Positions 34,849 through 47,744 are shown, counted from the first letter of the stretch. The stretch: 64,000 nucleotides of DNA from Beroe forskalii (GCA_011033025.1 WFMF01000296.1:124001-188000); one strand, 5' to 3'. Numbers and translations are program-made. Notes: a model not told the origin generated them from the letters alone.

Positions 34849-35172
34849 TGGTGGTATGAACGACTTAATCCTTACCTACCACTGGCCACCTTACTAGCCT
34901 GGGTGCAGTATGAACAAGCTAATCTTTACTCACTACACCACTCCTAGACTTCCTAGCCCAGTAACCTAGCTAGGTGCAGTAATCACGACACCACAACCCC
35001 AATATAACAACTGTGAGCTGGTGCTGGGGCAGCTGGTACTCATTACCCACTACACACCCACAGCCCACACCCACAAATACTTAGTACATAGGTACAATAT
35101 ATACTGAAATAGGTGGTACAATACTCATTACCCACTACACACCCACAGTCCACACCCATCAATACACAGGTA
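34849..35172. repeat. Pyrimidine/CA-rich stretch with local duplications
   Basis: GGTATGAACGACTTAATCCT near 34852 is echoed by CAGTATGAACAAGCTAATCT near 34908. An ~80-bp duplication has TACTCATTACCCACTACACA at about 35036 and again at about 35118, followed in both by CACCCACAG-CCACACCCA. No gene seen. Confidence 0.6.
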
Positions 35173-35287
35173 CAATCTATGTTAAAATACCACGGTCCGC
35201 AAATACAAAGCTAGTAGAAACTGATGTGATGCTTGCACAGCTATATAGATATATATAGCCGGGCAATATATATTTTAATGGAATATA

Positions 35288-35349
35288 TGACGTCACTATC
35301 ATAGGTCAAAGTGGGGCGTTGTCGACGACAAAATGCCTACTTTTTGCAC
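35288..35349. mobile_element. Family A MITE, partial, reverse orientation
   Basis: The core TGACGTCACTATCATAGGTC is followed by AAAGTGGGGCGTTG and an end resembling ATGCCTACTTTTTGCAC. Only half of the element is clear. Confidence 0.55.
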
Positions 35350-35420
35350 AGATTATCTATACAAGCAATTTGTGTAACTACTGAAATGCTCCTACCGGGC
35401 TAGGCTGCCTACACAGTAAT

Positions 35421-35500
35421 AACCCTGCCAAAAAGCAGGGTAACGCCCTATGTTATGCTGTGATAATGACGTCATCAGAACTGCCTATTGACATCCTAGG
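35421..35500. mobile_element. Family A MITE, diverged copy
   Basis: Begins AACCCTGCCAAAAAGCAGGG, has the core CTGTGATAATGACGTCATCA (exact CRE palindrome at 35467) and ends near ACTGCCTATTGACATCC. It lies 70 bp from another partial copy. Confidence 0.55.
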
Positions 35501-38500
35501 TGCGCCTATATTAATGTGTAAATACTAAATTCGCCTGCTATATAATCACCCCCATTTTCGAGAGCGAGGAAGATCTTGGGTTATCTTAATTTCGTGAATT
35601 GTTGTAAAATTATCCCGTAAACTAGGATAATTTCCGAGCTTACGATAATATGTATTGGTTCTTCACTGACTGTCACACACAGGGATGTGTTCTCCACACC
35701 ACCAGATAATAATTTGATGCCATTAATTCACCATTTCATCCCATGATAATGACATCACTATCATGACCAATCAAATCCTATTATTTGGGTATTGCTCAAT
35801 CATCAACACAAAAATTCATGTGTGGAGCTAATTATTCCGGAAGATGCAGCAGAAGAATCAACAGTCAATAAATATACAAAATATTATAACCCACGAGAAT
35901 TTCCATTATTTGAGTGATATAATAATTAGGTGCAGTTATTGGGGAAATTCTATTGTTTTCCAATGAATCATGTAATTTTAATTTTATTGTGCTGTGCGGG
36001 TGGACTGCGCGCGTGAGAACATGCTAACTTTCATGAATGATATCAATAACTCTGCATGAAGAGCAATGCCACATCATGTGAAGGGAAGGGGGATAGGTAA
36101 CTTGGTAGGTAGGTACTAGGTACCTAGGAGATGGCATGCAAATATGAGCGATAAAAGGTGATGCCATTACCATGTTTTAAAATGGAAACTTTCCACAGTC
36201 CATGGAATCTACCATGTCTCACATGGGCATAATATTGACTATTGAGCTGCTATAGAGAGGGTTGCTATTACCATACTTCTCTCAAATGATGGTAATATGT
36301 CAGAAAAGCTGCTACAATACCCCTCCCATACCTGGTCTCCAATTAGTATCGTCAATGTCAGCTGCCGGGACCGATGCTAGGATAGTAAGACAGTAGTAGC
36401 GTTTTAAAGTAATGTTATACCTAGTTCAGAGATTATAAATTCTGATGGTTTCCCACCGAGGGTTTTTCAAAAAAAAAGAAAAGAAAAAAGGGTGCCCCCT
36501 AATAAACCCATATGCCAAGATATAGTCTGAATATCAACAAAATGCATGAAGGCATACTTCAAAACTCTGCACATGTGTTTCTACGGCCTGTAACTTAAAC
36601 AAATAATGTTGCTCAAGCAGAGCATTATAATTTATCAGAAAGTGTTCTAAAAGAATGGAGAAAGAGAAAAAGGCTTCTAGTGTATTGAAAATGGGAAGGA
36701 GGGACAGGGGTTGTTAATAAAGTAATAAGGGGTTGACTGGTTGACCATTTGACTGTCACTGATGGAATATTGAAGCTCTAAGAGTTAACGGCGATCAGTG
36801 GCGAGAATAAGAATGATAAGATTAGGCCTCTTGGTGCCTCCAGAAAAAGCACCACGGACACTGGAAAGAAAGGAGTCGGAGTAAAACAGTCATTACAAAT
36901 TCTGTTAAAATTGATAAATTCTGGATAGAATCAACGTGACGATGAGTTTATGAAGGGGCGAACAGACGACCATTTGGCAGAATAATTCAGAACAATGGAG
37001 CAACATGTTGTCGAGACACTGTAGGTGCTTTTATGCGAAGATTACTAACAAAGTTCAGCTAAACTAGAGTCTCGCCTTTAAATTATACATAACCACAAGA
37101 CAAAGCAATAATAATAAATTATATATACAAAGAATTATTCCACTGAATTAATATCAGACAATAATGATTTGAGGAATTTGTGAGAGAATACCTCAATAGA
37201 CACGCATAACTCGGCCGAATTCCGGGGATTTTAATCGCAGTACAAGACACCAACTGCTAATGAAGAACTTTTGAAAGCTGCAGCTGCTCTATGAGAATGG
37301 CAAGAACAAGTCGCCAATAATGACATTTTCAGTCTTACAGTGATATTTCAAAGCCCTGGATGAACTAATTCCATGCCTGCATCTCGTACGATCTTCGGCC
37401 CATTCCTAAATTCTAAGGCCTCACGAGACTGCAACTAAAAAATCTAGAATTTATGCCGCAACTGCCCACAAAGAAAAGAAATCTCAGTCTCCTCAACATG
37501 TTTACACAAAGACCAAAAGATCGAAGTGAAAAACATATCGCAGTGAAAAAACATCGCGTTTTCTCGGAAAAGTTGAGAATATAATCGGCATTTCGGGCAA
37601 GATATCATCAGAACATGGGAAAAATTATAGCAGTTTTAGGTTAGAGAAACCGAAGCTAGACGTTTGTGTAATGGGAGAGGCAGGGATAATAAAATATGTT
37701 GTTATTTTCACATCGGGAGTGTCTAGGGTGGGGGATATGTTTGAAGGGATATGTTTGAAGCTAGACAGAGCGGCTGTAAGATTTAGTAATTCTCTGGACA
37801 GATAAGAATACTTTTGCAAGATTCCTAGCCTAAAAAGTAAAACTTATTGCAATTTCACTTTCGTGTCAAAGTATAAGTCTATCGATATTGTGTTGACTTT
37901 GAACCAAAATAAAATCATTCAACAATAATAAAACAACGGCTACGCTCTGAATGGAGGAATGGCCTCCCAACAATAAGGAACTCACAGAATCAGCGCTCTT
38001 AAACTCCAAATAGCCTTGTGCTGCTGTTTATATAGGGGCTAAACAAGCTCACACAGATAAAGAATGGATTATAGGTTTGGGGGAGGCGGGACTTTACAAA
38101 GCAGATCATTGAATAACCCCCTGTTTCATATTCATGAGAGTCCTCAGCTCATAGGGGATGATGGTGTGGCTGGCACCAGATTTATTAATATTGATAGGGG
38201 AGAGAGATGGGAGGAGTCTGTGATAGAAGAGGCTGCAGATCGGGGGAGGGACAGGAAAGCTGGAGAAGGAGGGAGTGGAATGTCATCATATCAATGCTTT
38301 AAACCATCACAGTTACCTCACGGCTCCTCGTTCTAAAACACACCGTCTTATACTGAACTGTGATATTATTATACCAACTCTATTTTAACCCCCATCGCTC
38401 CTGAGACCTACGGGGGGACAGGGTCTGGGAGGAGGGTTTGTACACCATGCTGTCTTGGTTAAATTCATGGGACTAATCCTAATCAGTAATTACTAAACAA

Positions 38501-39198
38501 GCCCCCGTATATATTCCCAGCTTTAATAATAGCTGCGGAGGGCTAGTGGACCTTTGAGAGTGATGGAAATATCATGGTTTAGATTAGTGAATTGATGACG
38601 AAAAACAAATAATTGTTCGCCTAGTTCTAGTGTTGTATAACTAAAGAATAGCGTCTCGATCGATTGAGACTGCAAGAATAATAATGATAAAGACAAACCA
38701 TGAATATATTATAGATTCCTAATTGTTAGCCGTATGACGCTCGAAAGCTGCAAATATTGATATAAACTATTCATAAGGTAGCATTATAATAATAAACGCC
38801 CTATCATATGCCGGGCGTGACGTAACAGATTTAATGGTTTCCTAATAATTCGCAGCGTGATTGCCCGATATATAACAATATAATCCCATTGTGTCTTGAA
38901 TAACAGTAATTGCTGCCTCATGATTAACAACACTACATTTCACATAAAATATTGGTGTACGTGGCTTATTATTTATTAATAATTAATAATAATGTCTCAG
39001 TTATTGGAGAAGAATATTAATAGTTATAATAACTATTTCTTCTGGGTATGTGATGGGCAAATGTGCAATAATTCAGTAATTTCGGTGGAAATTTTGTGTT
39101 TAATAATATTCGTAACAAGTTTTCGTTACAAGATTCGTATCGAAGCTTTCTGGTCTAAAATTTCAATCAACAAACTTTCGTTCTTCATATTAAAATTT

Positions 39199-39257
39199 CA
39201 AGAAATAGGCAAGGAAACTTCATGTTCTCATATTGAACCGCCTATTTCTCGTGCGTG
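39199..39257. mobile_element. Family A MITE, short form
   Basis: Ends CAAGAAATAGGCAAGG on the left and GAACCGCCTATTTCTCGTGC on the right surround a centre of only ~25 bp that lacks the TGACGTCA core. This is an internally deleted or shorter subtype. Confidence 0.7.
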
Positions 39258-39711
39258 GCGTTTAACCACAGGAAACGACCAGCTAACCGAACCAAAACCA
39301 AAATACCGGTTAACCGGCGTTTTAGTGAACCGAAACCGTAACCGCATTTATTGAGAAATGTTAACCGATCGTTGGTAAATTTAACCAACGTGGCATGAAA
39401 AACGACAACTGTCGGAAGTTTCACAAACAAGTCAATCACTAACCAGTTTCTACATCGTAAGTAGGTACAAAAAGGGAAGACACAAGTAATTTCAGGGAAG
39501 CAAACTAGCATTTAAAACATACCATCTAGATATATACAAGCAAATGGCATGACAAGAGCAACTGTTACTGCTTGGAGGGGAGTATATACTATATACACAA
39601 GATACTTAGATATATCGTATCTATTATACCTTTATGCATGATATGCTGCAGAAATAGCATAGTTTTGACGACATTTTAATGTTTTAGAATGACGAATTTA
39701 TGATGCGAATC

Positions 39712-39818
39712 CGACTATATGCCCTCGCGAGAAATAGGCGGTTAAGATGTTGCCATTATCATAGCGCGATGTAGTAAGTTGATGACGTATTAACCGCCTA
39801 TTTTTCGCGCACGACTAT
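39712..39818. mobile_element. Family A MITE, intact-looking copy with 7-bp flanking direct repeat
   Basis: The inverted ends CGCGAGAAATAGGCGGTTAA (39726-39745) and TTAACCGCCTATTTTTCGCG (39790-39809) are almost perfectly complementary. The core reads GCCATTATCATAGCGCGATG then AGTTGATGACGTA, the reverse orientation. CGACTAT flanks it at 39712-39718 and 39812-39818, consistent with a 7-8 bp target-site duplication. Confidence 0.88.
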
Positions 39819-40480
39819 TATTTTTGTGCAAAGCGTCTTCTAGGGAGTAGGGTACAGTGTGCGACTGTTGGGCTCCCAGGGTTACATATGGGGAGTTTGC
39901 TTTCAGTAGAGATATGTTAAGTCTAATTCATTAGCTTATATTAACTTTACTACTCAAAGTACGCAAGCAGAGCAGAGATTAGCCACTGTAATCAATCTCT
40001 TAACCTGCTACAAAACCATTAAATCTCTACCCATTAAGAGAAAATTCAGCGGACTTACAACGATTTAATACATGTTTCAAAGCCCGGATTACCGTTTAAA
40101 TTCAAATAAACCGTGTATGTCCTTTGAGGGAGAGATATATTTAACAAAACTTAAAATTACAGAAACTAACTGGTTTCCTACTGGGCGACTAGTCGAGCTA
40201 CCACCGCCTATACGACATAGTTCTGAACTGCTTCCGACTTTCCGACGAGTTCTGAGCTTCTTTCGACGGATATATTGGTTGAATTGGAGGATGGTGAGCC
40301 GCGCATTTGAAATAAGAAGTTGAAAAGTGACAGCACTATCATGGTTGTTTGAAGTATCTCAATGATGTCGGATTATCTACTGATTGGCAGCATGGATATA
40401 ATGTGGAAGAAGAGAGGAAGGACCAATGATATGTAGTGTACCAGATCAAGAAATGTTACAGAATGAGACACTGAAGTTTC

Positions 40481-40540
40481 GAATAGGCGGTTGAGATATG
40501 ACATCATTATCACGGGTCAAAGTATTGAATTGTGAGGGGT
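40481..40540. mobile_element. Family A MITE, truncated
   Basis: The left end GAATAGGCGGTTGAGATATG and core ACATCATTATCACGGGTC are clear; the right end is lost after TATTGAATTGTGAGG. Confidence 0.65.
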
Positions 40541-42003
40541 TTGGGGAGGCAATCCTACGGGATACTCGTAGTTTTTAAACGAAGCTAAGACTTCAGTCTG
40601 GCTACCAGGTCCTTCAGTCTAGGTGCAGCTGCAGCATAGTGCAATGTAAACGGCTCAAATCGCAGAAACACAAGGAAATATATAACATACGAGATGTCAG
40701 TTGTTAGGGTTAGAGAGATTTCTCTCACAGGTTGTAACAAACAGTTGGGATTTTGTTACAAACAACCCGGAGCAATATAAATGTTAGCTCTCTCGAAGGT
40801 TGGGATGTAATGTCCATGTCTGACGCGATAGTTTAACATTGAAATGTGCAAAATAAACAAAGAAACAATCACACGCGAAGCTTCAGGGAAACTAAGCAAG
40901 GAGTGAAGGAGATAGATAGGTATAATAAGTTGCAAAAAAGATAAAAATAATAAGATAGAAATGATAAGATAGAAAATGGTATTAATTTTTGTCTTTCTGA
41001 TTTTTCTGTTGAAGATTAAATCCTACTACACTCGAAAGATTATGATTTTATGGATGCCACGAGATATTTTACTCATTGCTATACTGTAGTCTGCGGAAAT
41101 GATGAACCAAAATAACAATTTTATTCACACAATTTAAAGGTAATCGATCAGCCGATCAATAAATGCGATCATTGATCAGTTTCAATCGAATTTGTAGGAA
41201 TTTGATACTGGCGAATTATCACATGTAGTTGATTTGAGTCAATATCCTGAGCCCAAAACGTAATTTAGTAATTTCTTAAGAAACTATTAAAGTAAGACAG
41301 TTGGAATCATACTAAGTTATATACAGGAAAACAGGAGCTCAGGAAAAACTAAAGAACTAAATCAAACCCCGTCATATCACCAGGATGTTATTTATCGGGA
41401 TATTATTTAAGTATTTAGAAAATAACATCTATTCCATGGAAAAATCGTCAACCCGTCAATTTACGCTGATTTACTGGGCTTGATCAGTGACCTTTGTGCT
41501 GTCTTTAATAGGCGTCAATGATGATTCACATTAATTTTACATATAACTCATTAATTATTTATGAGCATATTTTAGCGGTATACGTACTCAATCTATAAGA
41601 ATCTATTATCTCATTAACCAATCATATTTAGCTGTCGTGGCATATATACTCATCTTTAATGATAATATTAATCGTGATATAATTGGTGTTTATAATTGGT
41701 GTTGATAAGACAAAGGATTTAGATCCTCGTCGTATTTGAAGACTAAGCGGCAGAAAAACACGCCATTATCTCCATGAAACATGGCAAACTGATGAGGTTA
41801 CACTAATCATTTATCATTTCCGTACTAAATGAGGTTTATATAGCTCTAGCTTTACTCCTCCTTAAACTGACGAAATCAGGTTGGATTAACATCCTTTACA
41901 ATTTTCACGGAAATGGCTGATCAGAGTACTGTGGTTCGTAGATAAAAATAGTCGAGACGGTTTGAAATGATTGAGATGTGATCTATATTTCCGTGGTGTG
42001 CGT

Positions 42004-42132
42004 CGTTATACGCCGCGCATAGGTGCTTACTAAATTTTGCGGCGCGCAAATGCATTTTCTATACAAAATATTGAAGATCACATTTGCGCGCTGCTACGCG
42101 CCGAAAAAAGTATCCATGGGCGTCGTATAACG
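42004..42132. repeat. Imperfect CpG-rich inverted repeat
   Basis: The left arm (42004-42052, CGTTATACGCCGCGCATAGG ... GCGGCGCGCAAATG) and right arm (42080-42132, CATTTGCGCGCTGC ... GGGCGTCGTATAACG) fold into an imperfect ~50-bp stem with gaps. It is probably a diverged MITE. Confidence 0.65.
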
Positions 42133-42514
42133 CTGCAACACTGCGTATGAAAACGTCAAGACGTCTTCATTCTGCCTGATATTTGATTTCTACAACCGAT
42201 CCAATCAACCAAAACACTAAATAAACTCAAATTAAACCTCTACCGTACCTACACAAAATTATTAGGTCAAGAATCAGAAAATCATACTTCTACAGACACA
42301 AAAATAAAAAACAAGACACGCTACAAAAGAAAAGCATGTCTAAAGACCTGGGAATATATACAGTACATGGCGGCGATAGAATGTAGATAATATCACTTGA
42401 CAAAAAGTAAAGGGTATAATGAGAGAGGTTACCATGACAACGGTCAGGCACCATCAACCAAGCTATGATAAGAGCAGTCTTTGCTTTGCATACACCATAT
42501 TATATCCTAAACCT

Positions 42515-42612
42515 CCGCAGGTGAAAAATGGGCGGTTCAAGGTCATAAACTTACTTTATTGGGCGGTGATAGTGATCTAACATATTCTCAACTTAACCGC
42601 CTTTTTCTCCTG
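42515..42612. mobile_element. Family A MITE, diverged core
   Basis: Good ends (GTGAAAAATGGGCGGTTCAA and AACTTAACCGCCTTTTTCTC) enclose GGTCATAAACTTACTTTATT and a core mutated to GGCGGTGATAGTGATC. Confidence 0.72.
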
Positions 42613-44311
42613 TTGGCGAACTGTTTCTGGCTCACAAAATGAAGGTTACTGGAGGTGTTGGTGTTTAAATCATGGTTGAGGACGCGGGTACACTGGCAAA
42701 GTCGATAACGGCTTGTTTTTCATTTGCATAAATTTGTTACCCAGAGACAGATTCTTAGCAAGTTTCTGACGGAGCAGTTTTTGTGAAGATACAAAACCTT
42801 CTGCTATGATAGGTAGTTTCTATTTGAATAGACTGATTTAAATTCATTTTGTTTCGTCAAAAACAGCGGCCGAAGGGTAGCGCCTAAGCGCAATATAGTA
42901 TCTCGATGACAGAGTAGCAACCCAAAAACGTTAAAACAAATATAAAACACTTGCAGAAAGGAAACTCAAAAAGCAACACTGCGCAATATATCAACTGCAG
43001 ACTTGATATAATGCAGAGAAAAAGGGTAAAAGGGAAAGTTGTGAAAATTTGGCCGCGTGTTATATATAGACACCCCGCGTAACGTACGCGTCAGATGTTC
43101 TATCTGTGGCACATTACTTCATTCCTTCAAATTACTTCATTCCTTCAATATCCCTAGTCCGGGGTCGATTCGGAAAAATTATATCGGAGATGAAATGTCA
43201 TCAATTGACAATGTTGAGTCTTGATAATGACGTCATTCGGAAAGACTTTTATGTTTGTGCGAGGGCTGTTATAGTGACACGTACAGACTCTAAGGTTTCA
43301 CATCTTGAGGGGAGGTATATTTTTGAGAAAGAAATTATTATTTATTTTTATCCAACGAAATCATATATTAAATTTTACAAACTCAGGGAAATTTCGGGAG
43401 GCTGAAGTCACGAATATTAATAAATGTATATATACGAAAAAAAGTGCCGTTCTCATTTAACTAATTGGAAAGAATTATAATTTTTGGAAAGAAATGTAGT
43501 TTCAAACGGACATTTTCGAGATACAAAGTAATTTTGACCAATTGCAGTCCACCTCTTATCACTACAATAAAAAGGAAGAGTTAGTTTGGTGTTGTGAACA
43601 AATATATGCCGTAAATGGGTAGCTGAAACCTCGGGATTATTTTGCAGGGAGGAAGGAGAGTGCATGCAAGTTTTGGTTTTGAAGTCAAATAAAGCATTTA
43701 ATTTTGTCCTAAAACATCTGCAAAGGCCAAAAAATCGGGTTTGGAAGCTACCGTGACCATGAAGCGCGCATGCGAGCGAAGCATTTCATAAAACGAGCTT
43801 TAGCGTAATGATAATGCATTAATGCCAATTTTCATATGAAGATGACCTTATTTTGACCAAGTACAGCCTATATTGCACTCTTTGCAACCTATTATATGGG
43901 TACGTGGGGATTTGCATATACTTACTGATTAGACTTGAAAGAACTGCGATAATACCAGCTGCAATATACCACCTGCTTACCATACGCAAGCATACCTTAC
44001 TAAACCAGCATACCATGCCAAACCAGCTGCCAGTGTCCTAGGATCCCCTGAATGTGTGATGTTCAATCAAATTATTAGGGGGTGCGCAAGCACAGTGTAA
44101 TGGTAATTTCAACCACATCTCGTTTATTTATAGAACAAGTTTCCAGTCAACAGTAGGTAACAAAGATCTGTGTCATTACCAGGGGTCAACATGGGAAATT
44201 GATAACGATGATATAGCCGCGCGCATGTATTGTAAGTTGGCACGTTATGTTGGCCGGTGCTGCATTGTAGAGAGTATTATATTAATCTGTAATCCAGTGC
44301 ACGGGAAAGGC

Positions 44312-44446
44312 TAATGGCAAACCTACTAAACGCCACGCACGAGAAATAGGCGGTTCAACGTCATCAACTCACTATATCATGATATGATAATAACGTCATC
44401 CTACTCGCCCATTTCTCGCGCGAGGGGTTTAATGGCAAACCTACTA
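44312..44446. mobile_element. Family A MITE with 17-bp flanking direct repeat
   Basis: The inverted ends CACGAGAAATAGGCGGTTCA (left) and ACTCGCCCATTTCTCGCGCG (right) surround the core CATCAACTCACTATATCATG then ATGATAATAACGTCATC. TAATGGCAAACCTACTA is repeated exactly on both sides (44312-44328 and 44430-44446), much longer than the 7-bp flanks at the 9.1- and 39.7-kb copies. Confidence 0.88.
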
Positions 44447-44573
44447 GGAGAGCAATGTAACATATATTGTGGGCAATCCTGCTGGCACACAAGCGACAAA
44501 ACACATTACAAAGCAACTTACAATAGCCTTTTCATGGCAACTGGTATATATTGGCAAGCTCAATTGGTGGGAA

Positions 44574-44645
44574 GGATGATGTCATTATCATAGCTCAAAA
44601 TGGTGAGGTGATGACGTCATTATCATAGCTCAAAGTGGAGTGCTA
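44574..44645. mobile_element. Family A MITE core duplicated, partial
   Basis: ATGTCATTATCATAGCTCAA is followed 35 bp later by ACGTCATTATCATAGCTCAA, each continuing AATGG or AGTGG. Terminal repeats are not recognisable, so these are tandem core fragments, about 150 bp from the complete copy at 44.3 kb. Confidence 0.6.
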
Positions 44646-45158
44646 TGGGCGCGTTTTGCCCGAAATTACAATAACTAACTGCAATACTAAAGCTCAGAGC
44701 GTTTATGTGCTGAATCAGGTACAGAATCTTCGAGTAGGTATATAATAATAACTCTTCATATGATTCCTATTGAAGCATCCTTACACATCGAAGCATCCTT
44801 ACAGATTACATATCGCAACGTCAGCATTATGTAAGTTATCATCATGGCGTAATGCCATGGTCATAACTACAGCTCCCAGGAGAAACCTTTTTGGTTTGAA
44901 ACTATATTTACATATTATGAGAGAGAGCAATGTCATATACTACCCGATATTTGTATTATTCAAAGAATTCGACTTGTTGACAGGGGATACTATACAGATA
45001 TATATTAGCAGGCCTACTACATGGTATAGGGTCGGTTCTGCGACATCAGTAAACCGTTTTAAATTCTGGTCATGATGTCATTCTATCCATTGCATTTTTG
45101 TGTTGGATTTATTTTACCGATATAGATAGCTATATAGTACATATAAATGTGGGCAAGC

Positions 45159-45280
45159 TCCGCGCGCGCGGACAATACAGTAATACACAGAATGTATGTA
45201 TCCGCGCGCGCAGACATACACAGAATGTATGTTTCCGCGCGCGCAGACAATACACAGAACGGATGTATCCGCGCGCGACC
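45159..45280. repeat. CpG-rich tandem repeat, 33-42 bp units
   Basis: TCCGCGCGCGC starts units at 45159, 45201 and 45234 and a truncated one at 45268. Each full unit continues GACA-ATACACAGAA then GTATGT or similar. Short open frames on both strands across it are repeat artefacts. Confidence 0.85.
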
Positions 45281-46494
45281 TCTCTGCGACAAAAGGAAGA
45301 TTCGCGCAGTCAATTAGCTGTCAAAAATATACCTGCTTATATTTGACCCTGGTCATGGAATTTAAAGATTTAAAATACGATGATGTATTTGATATTGTAA
45401 GTAAGAATTGTTTAAAGACATGTGACTAAAATTTCGGTTTTCTCCAAAAGCAAGAAAAATGCATATATTCTACGAGGGCAACCGGTCAAAAAGCGATACA
45501 AAGTAATAATAACCAACTTCTTTATGCTATTGAATGAAGTGAAGTTGCGGCAGTTTTGACTGGGTTTTAAAGTAACGAAGGATTAAAAACCACTACGGAA
45601 AAGCACAAACAAATCCATTTTTACTCAATAGTAATGAGGGCACTCTGAGCTATAAAAAGCATGGAGGTATATCTATATCCTATACTGACGTCATCGATAT
45701 TTACTCAGGTACTTTCTTCTGACGAAACTTGTAAAAGTCAGGATTCTATATTGATATAATATATTCACTAATGTACTTTTTCTAAAGAAAACCTACAAAA
45801 GTTAGGACTCATAAAAGTCATAAAAGTCAGGATTCTATTTAGAGATTAATGATCACATAAAATCAGGGAGTCAATATATCCGACTTTTAGAAATGATCAG
45901 CTCGGAACTCCCTTGACAAAAAAGGGAAAAATATATACCATGATTTGCGACAAGCACAAAAAATAAGCGATTCAGTGTCACCAGAACTGCCTGGTTAAAA
46001 CTATAGTAATGATGCCGCCTCGAAATGACTACTTAATGTGGGTAGCAAGCGATTTCAGGCTGAATGTATATTTCTATGTCGTTTAAAATGGTCCAGTAAC
46101 GATATAGGAAAGTCCTTGAGCAGAAAGGTATTTTTGTTTGAAGGAAAATGATATGCGAGCAAAAACTTGATTTTACTTATGTTATTCAATCTTATGGCCG
46201 CGCTGCGGCGATTAAGAAAAATAAATAGAAGATAAAAGCTGATACTAGGAGTCTTAGCAAGGCTTGCAGATATTCTCGGCTTTTCGAAGGTGAAAATATA
46301 CAGGAAGCATGTAACTGAAAAAGTTACAAATATGAATTTAAAAACTGATAAAACGTAGCAACATATTCTATATTACCATGCGACAACAGGATACAGTTCG
46401 TGTGTGAAAAGCATCAACCGAGACTCAAATCGCTCAAGGAGCGCATGTGTAAAAAGTTCACAAGTTTTACGATATGTGGGAAACTTAACCCAGC

Positions 46495-46575
46495 ACGCAC
46501 TCTGTGAGGATATAAACGGCAGTGAAACGTCATCAATTCTACACTATAAACCATGATAATGACGTCACGCTCGCC
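46495..46575. mobile_element. Family A MITE, eroded ends
   Basis: GAAACGTCATCAATTCTACA then AACCATGATAATGACGTCAC (exact CRE palindrome at 46560) keeps the family core. The ends (GATATAAACGGCAG and ACGCTCGCC) are weak. Confidence 0.6.
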
Positions 46576-46776
46576 AAAATCTCCTCTAGTCGTCCAAACG
46601 TAGTATATAGTTCAATATATTGAATCCTGTCAACAACAAGTCAATAATATAGGAGTATCTGATATAAGCGTCGTTATGTTGTCACAGTTCGCCGAGCGTA
46701 ACGAGTGGTTTGTATCGTGATTATATGCTACTAAACGTTGGACAGATCTGCAGGAGAAAGAGCCGCGCAACGCCCT

Positions 46777-46816
46777 CCCACGGGTCGACGCCCTCCCACG
46801 GGTCGGGCGTTGCGTG
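46777..46816. repeat. Direct duplication inside a palindrome
   Basis: CGCCCTCCCACGGGTCG occurs twice in a row, bracketed by CGCAACGCCC and GGGCGTTGCG, so the duplicated block sits in the loop of a 10-bp inverted repeat. Surrounding open frames on both strands show no family signature. Confidence 0.7.
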
Positions 46817-47130
46817 AAAACCACTACACCAAGTGGTTGAGGTTTGTATCGTGGTTCATTACTGATCGGGGATGAAATCTTCATGGCCCGATCAGCACCC
46901 GAGTTTACGGTCACCTCACACGCTGATTGGTCTGTTACTAAAATTGAAATATATGCGTGTGGTGGATTTGCGAGAGATCTGCAGCCCGTCCCCTTCAGTC
47001 CGAGAAACTGCCCCGAGGGGCAGACCCGCTGTATCCTGATAAGGTGAGTAACTGAGTATATTTCCAGGCTCCGGCCGTAAATGTCAGTGGCGCGTTGGAG
47101 CCCTGACCAATAGGATCTTGAAATCGTTAT

Positions 47131-47180
47131 GACATTGACCAATCATCGGGCTAGTTTGCACGTCTGATTGGCCAATGTCG
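47131..47180. repeat. Family B hairpin element copy
   Basis: GACATTGACCAATCATCGGG faces CGTCTGATTGGCCAATGTCG across a short loop. This is the same palindrome family as at 34376. A lone half (CACGCTGATTGGTC) lies near 46920. Confidence 0.7.
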
Positions 47181-47660
47181 AATAGACCAGCGGGTAAGGA
47201 AACAAGGCGCCGACAGTAATCGTGACATACTCGGACATGATACTATCAAACAGCCAACGGATACCAGATATCAGCACCCAGTTCCAACTACACTAATTTT
47301 GCAGCAGTGGAAGCACTGACTCACTGACAACCTGCCTATATCACAGTTCAGGCTGCAACTTCATTTTGAAGTAAAAAGGCGCGCCACCTTTACTGAAAGA
47401 GCATAACTCTGTTTTCACTTATTTCACTATTTCAGTTCTAACATTGCCGCAGTGGAAAATTGATAAGGCTTAGGTTGAAATGAGGGGGTGATGTTCGCGA
47501 TCCAAGCTTGATTAGGTATGTTGCATGCGTTGCACACGGGTGCTAAAAATGCGTACCTATAGCACCTACCTATACACACAATTATACGTGGTGCATGGTA
47601 ACAATACGCGTACTCCAAAAACACCATTATACGGCTTAAACGTAGGGTACATGTAGAGGT

Positions 47661-47744
47661 CACGTGCAGAAATTAGGCGGTTCAACGCCACCAACTAAAC
47701 ACTTAAATCTATGATAATTTCGTCTCTCTCATCGCCTATTATAT
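47661..47744. mobile_element. Family A MITE, diverged copy
   Basis: The left end CAGAAATTAGGCGGTTCAAC and right end CTCATCGCCTATTATATCTC enclose a core changed to ATGATAATTTCGTC, so the CRE palindrome is lost. Confidence 0.7.

Larger units (their letters stand above)
31285..39198. other. Long non-coding stretch upstream of the channel gene
   Basis: No exon or gene was recognised with confidence. It may hold the channel 5' UTR and promoter. It contains the palindromic tandem repeat at 32.7 kb, a family B hairpin, CA/CT-rich duplications at 34.8-35.2 kb, and MITE pieces. A degenerate family A copy may lie at about 31885-31955 (TTTAACGTCAATTATTATCC then CAACCGCCTGTTATTGCGG). Confidence 0.4.

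Noticed and set aside
38064-38336. 90-codon Gly-rich open frame (+)
   Set aside because: Compositionally simple, no family, no neighbouring exon.
46630-47142. 170-codon open frame on the minus strand, with a 67-codon frame opposite ending near a GTGAGT
   Set aside because: No recognisable domain; it crosses a family B repeat and a duplicated palindrome, and no partner exon with matching phase was found.
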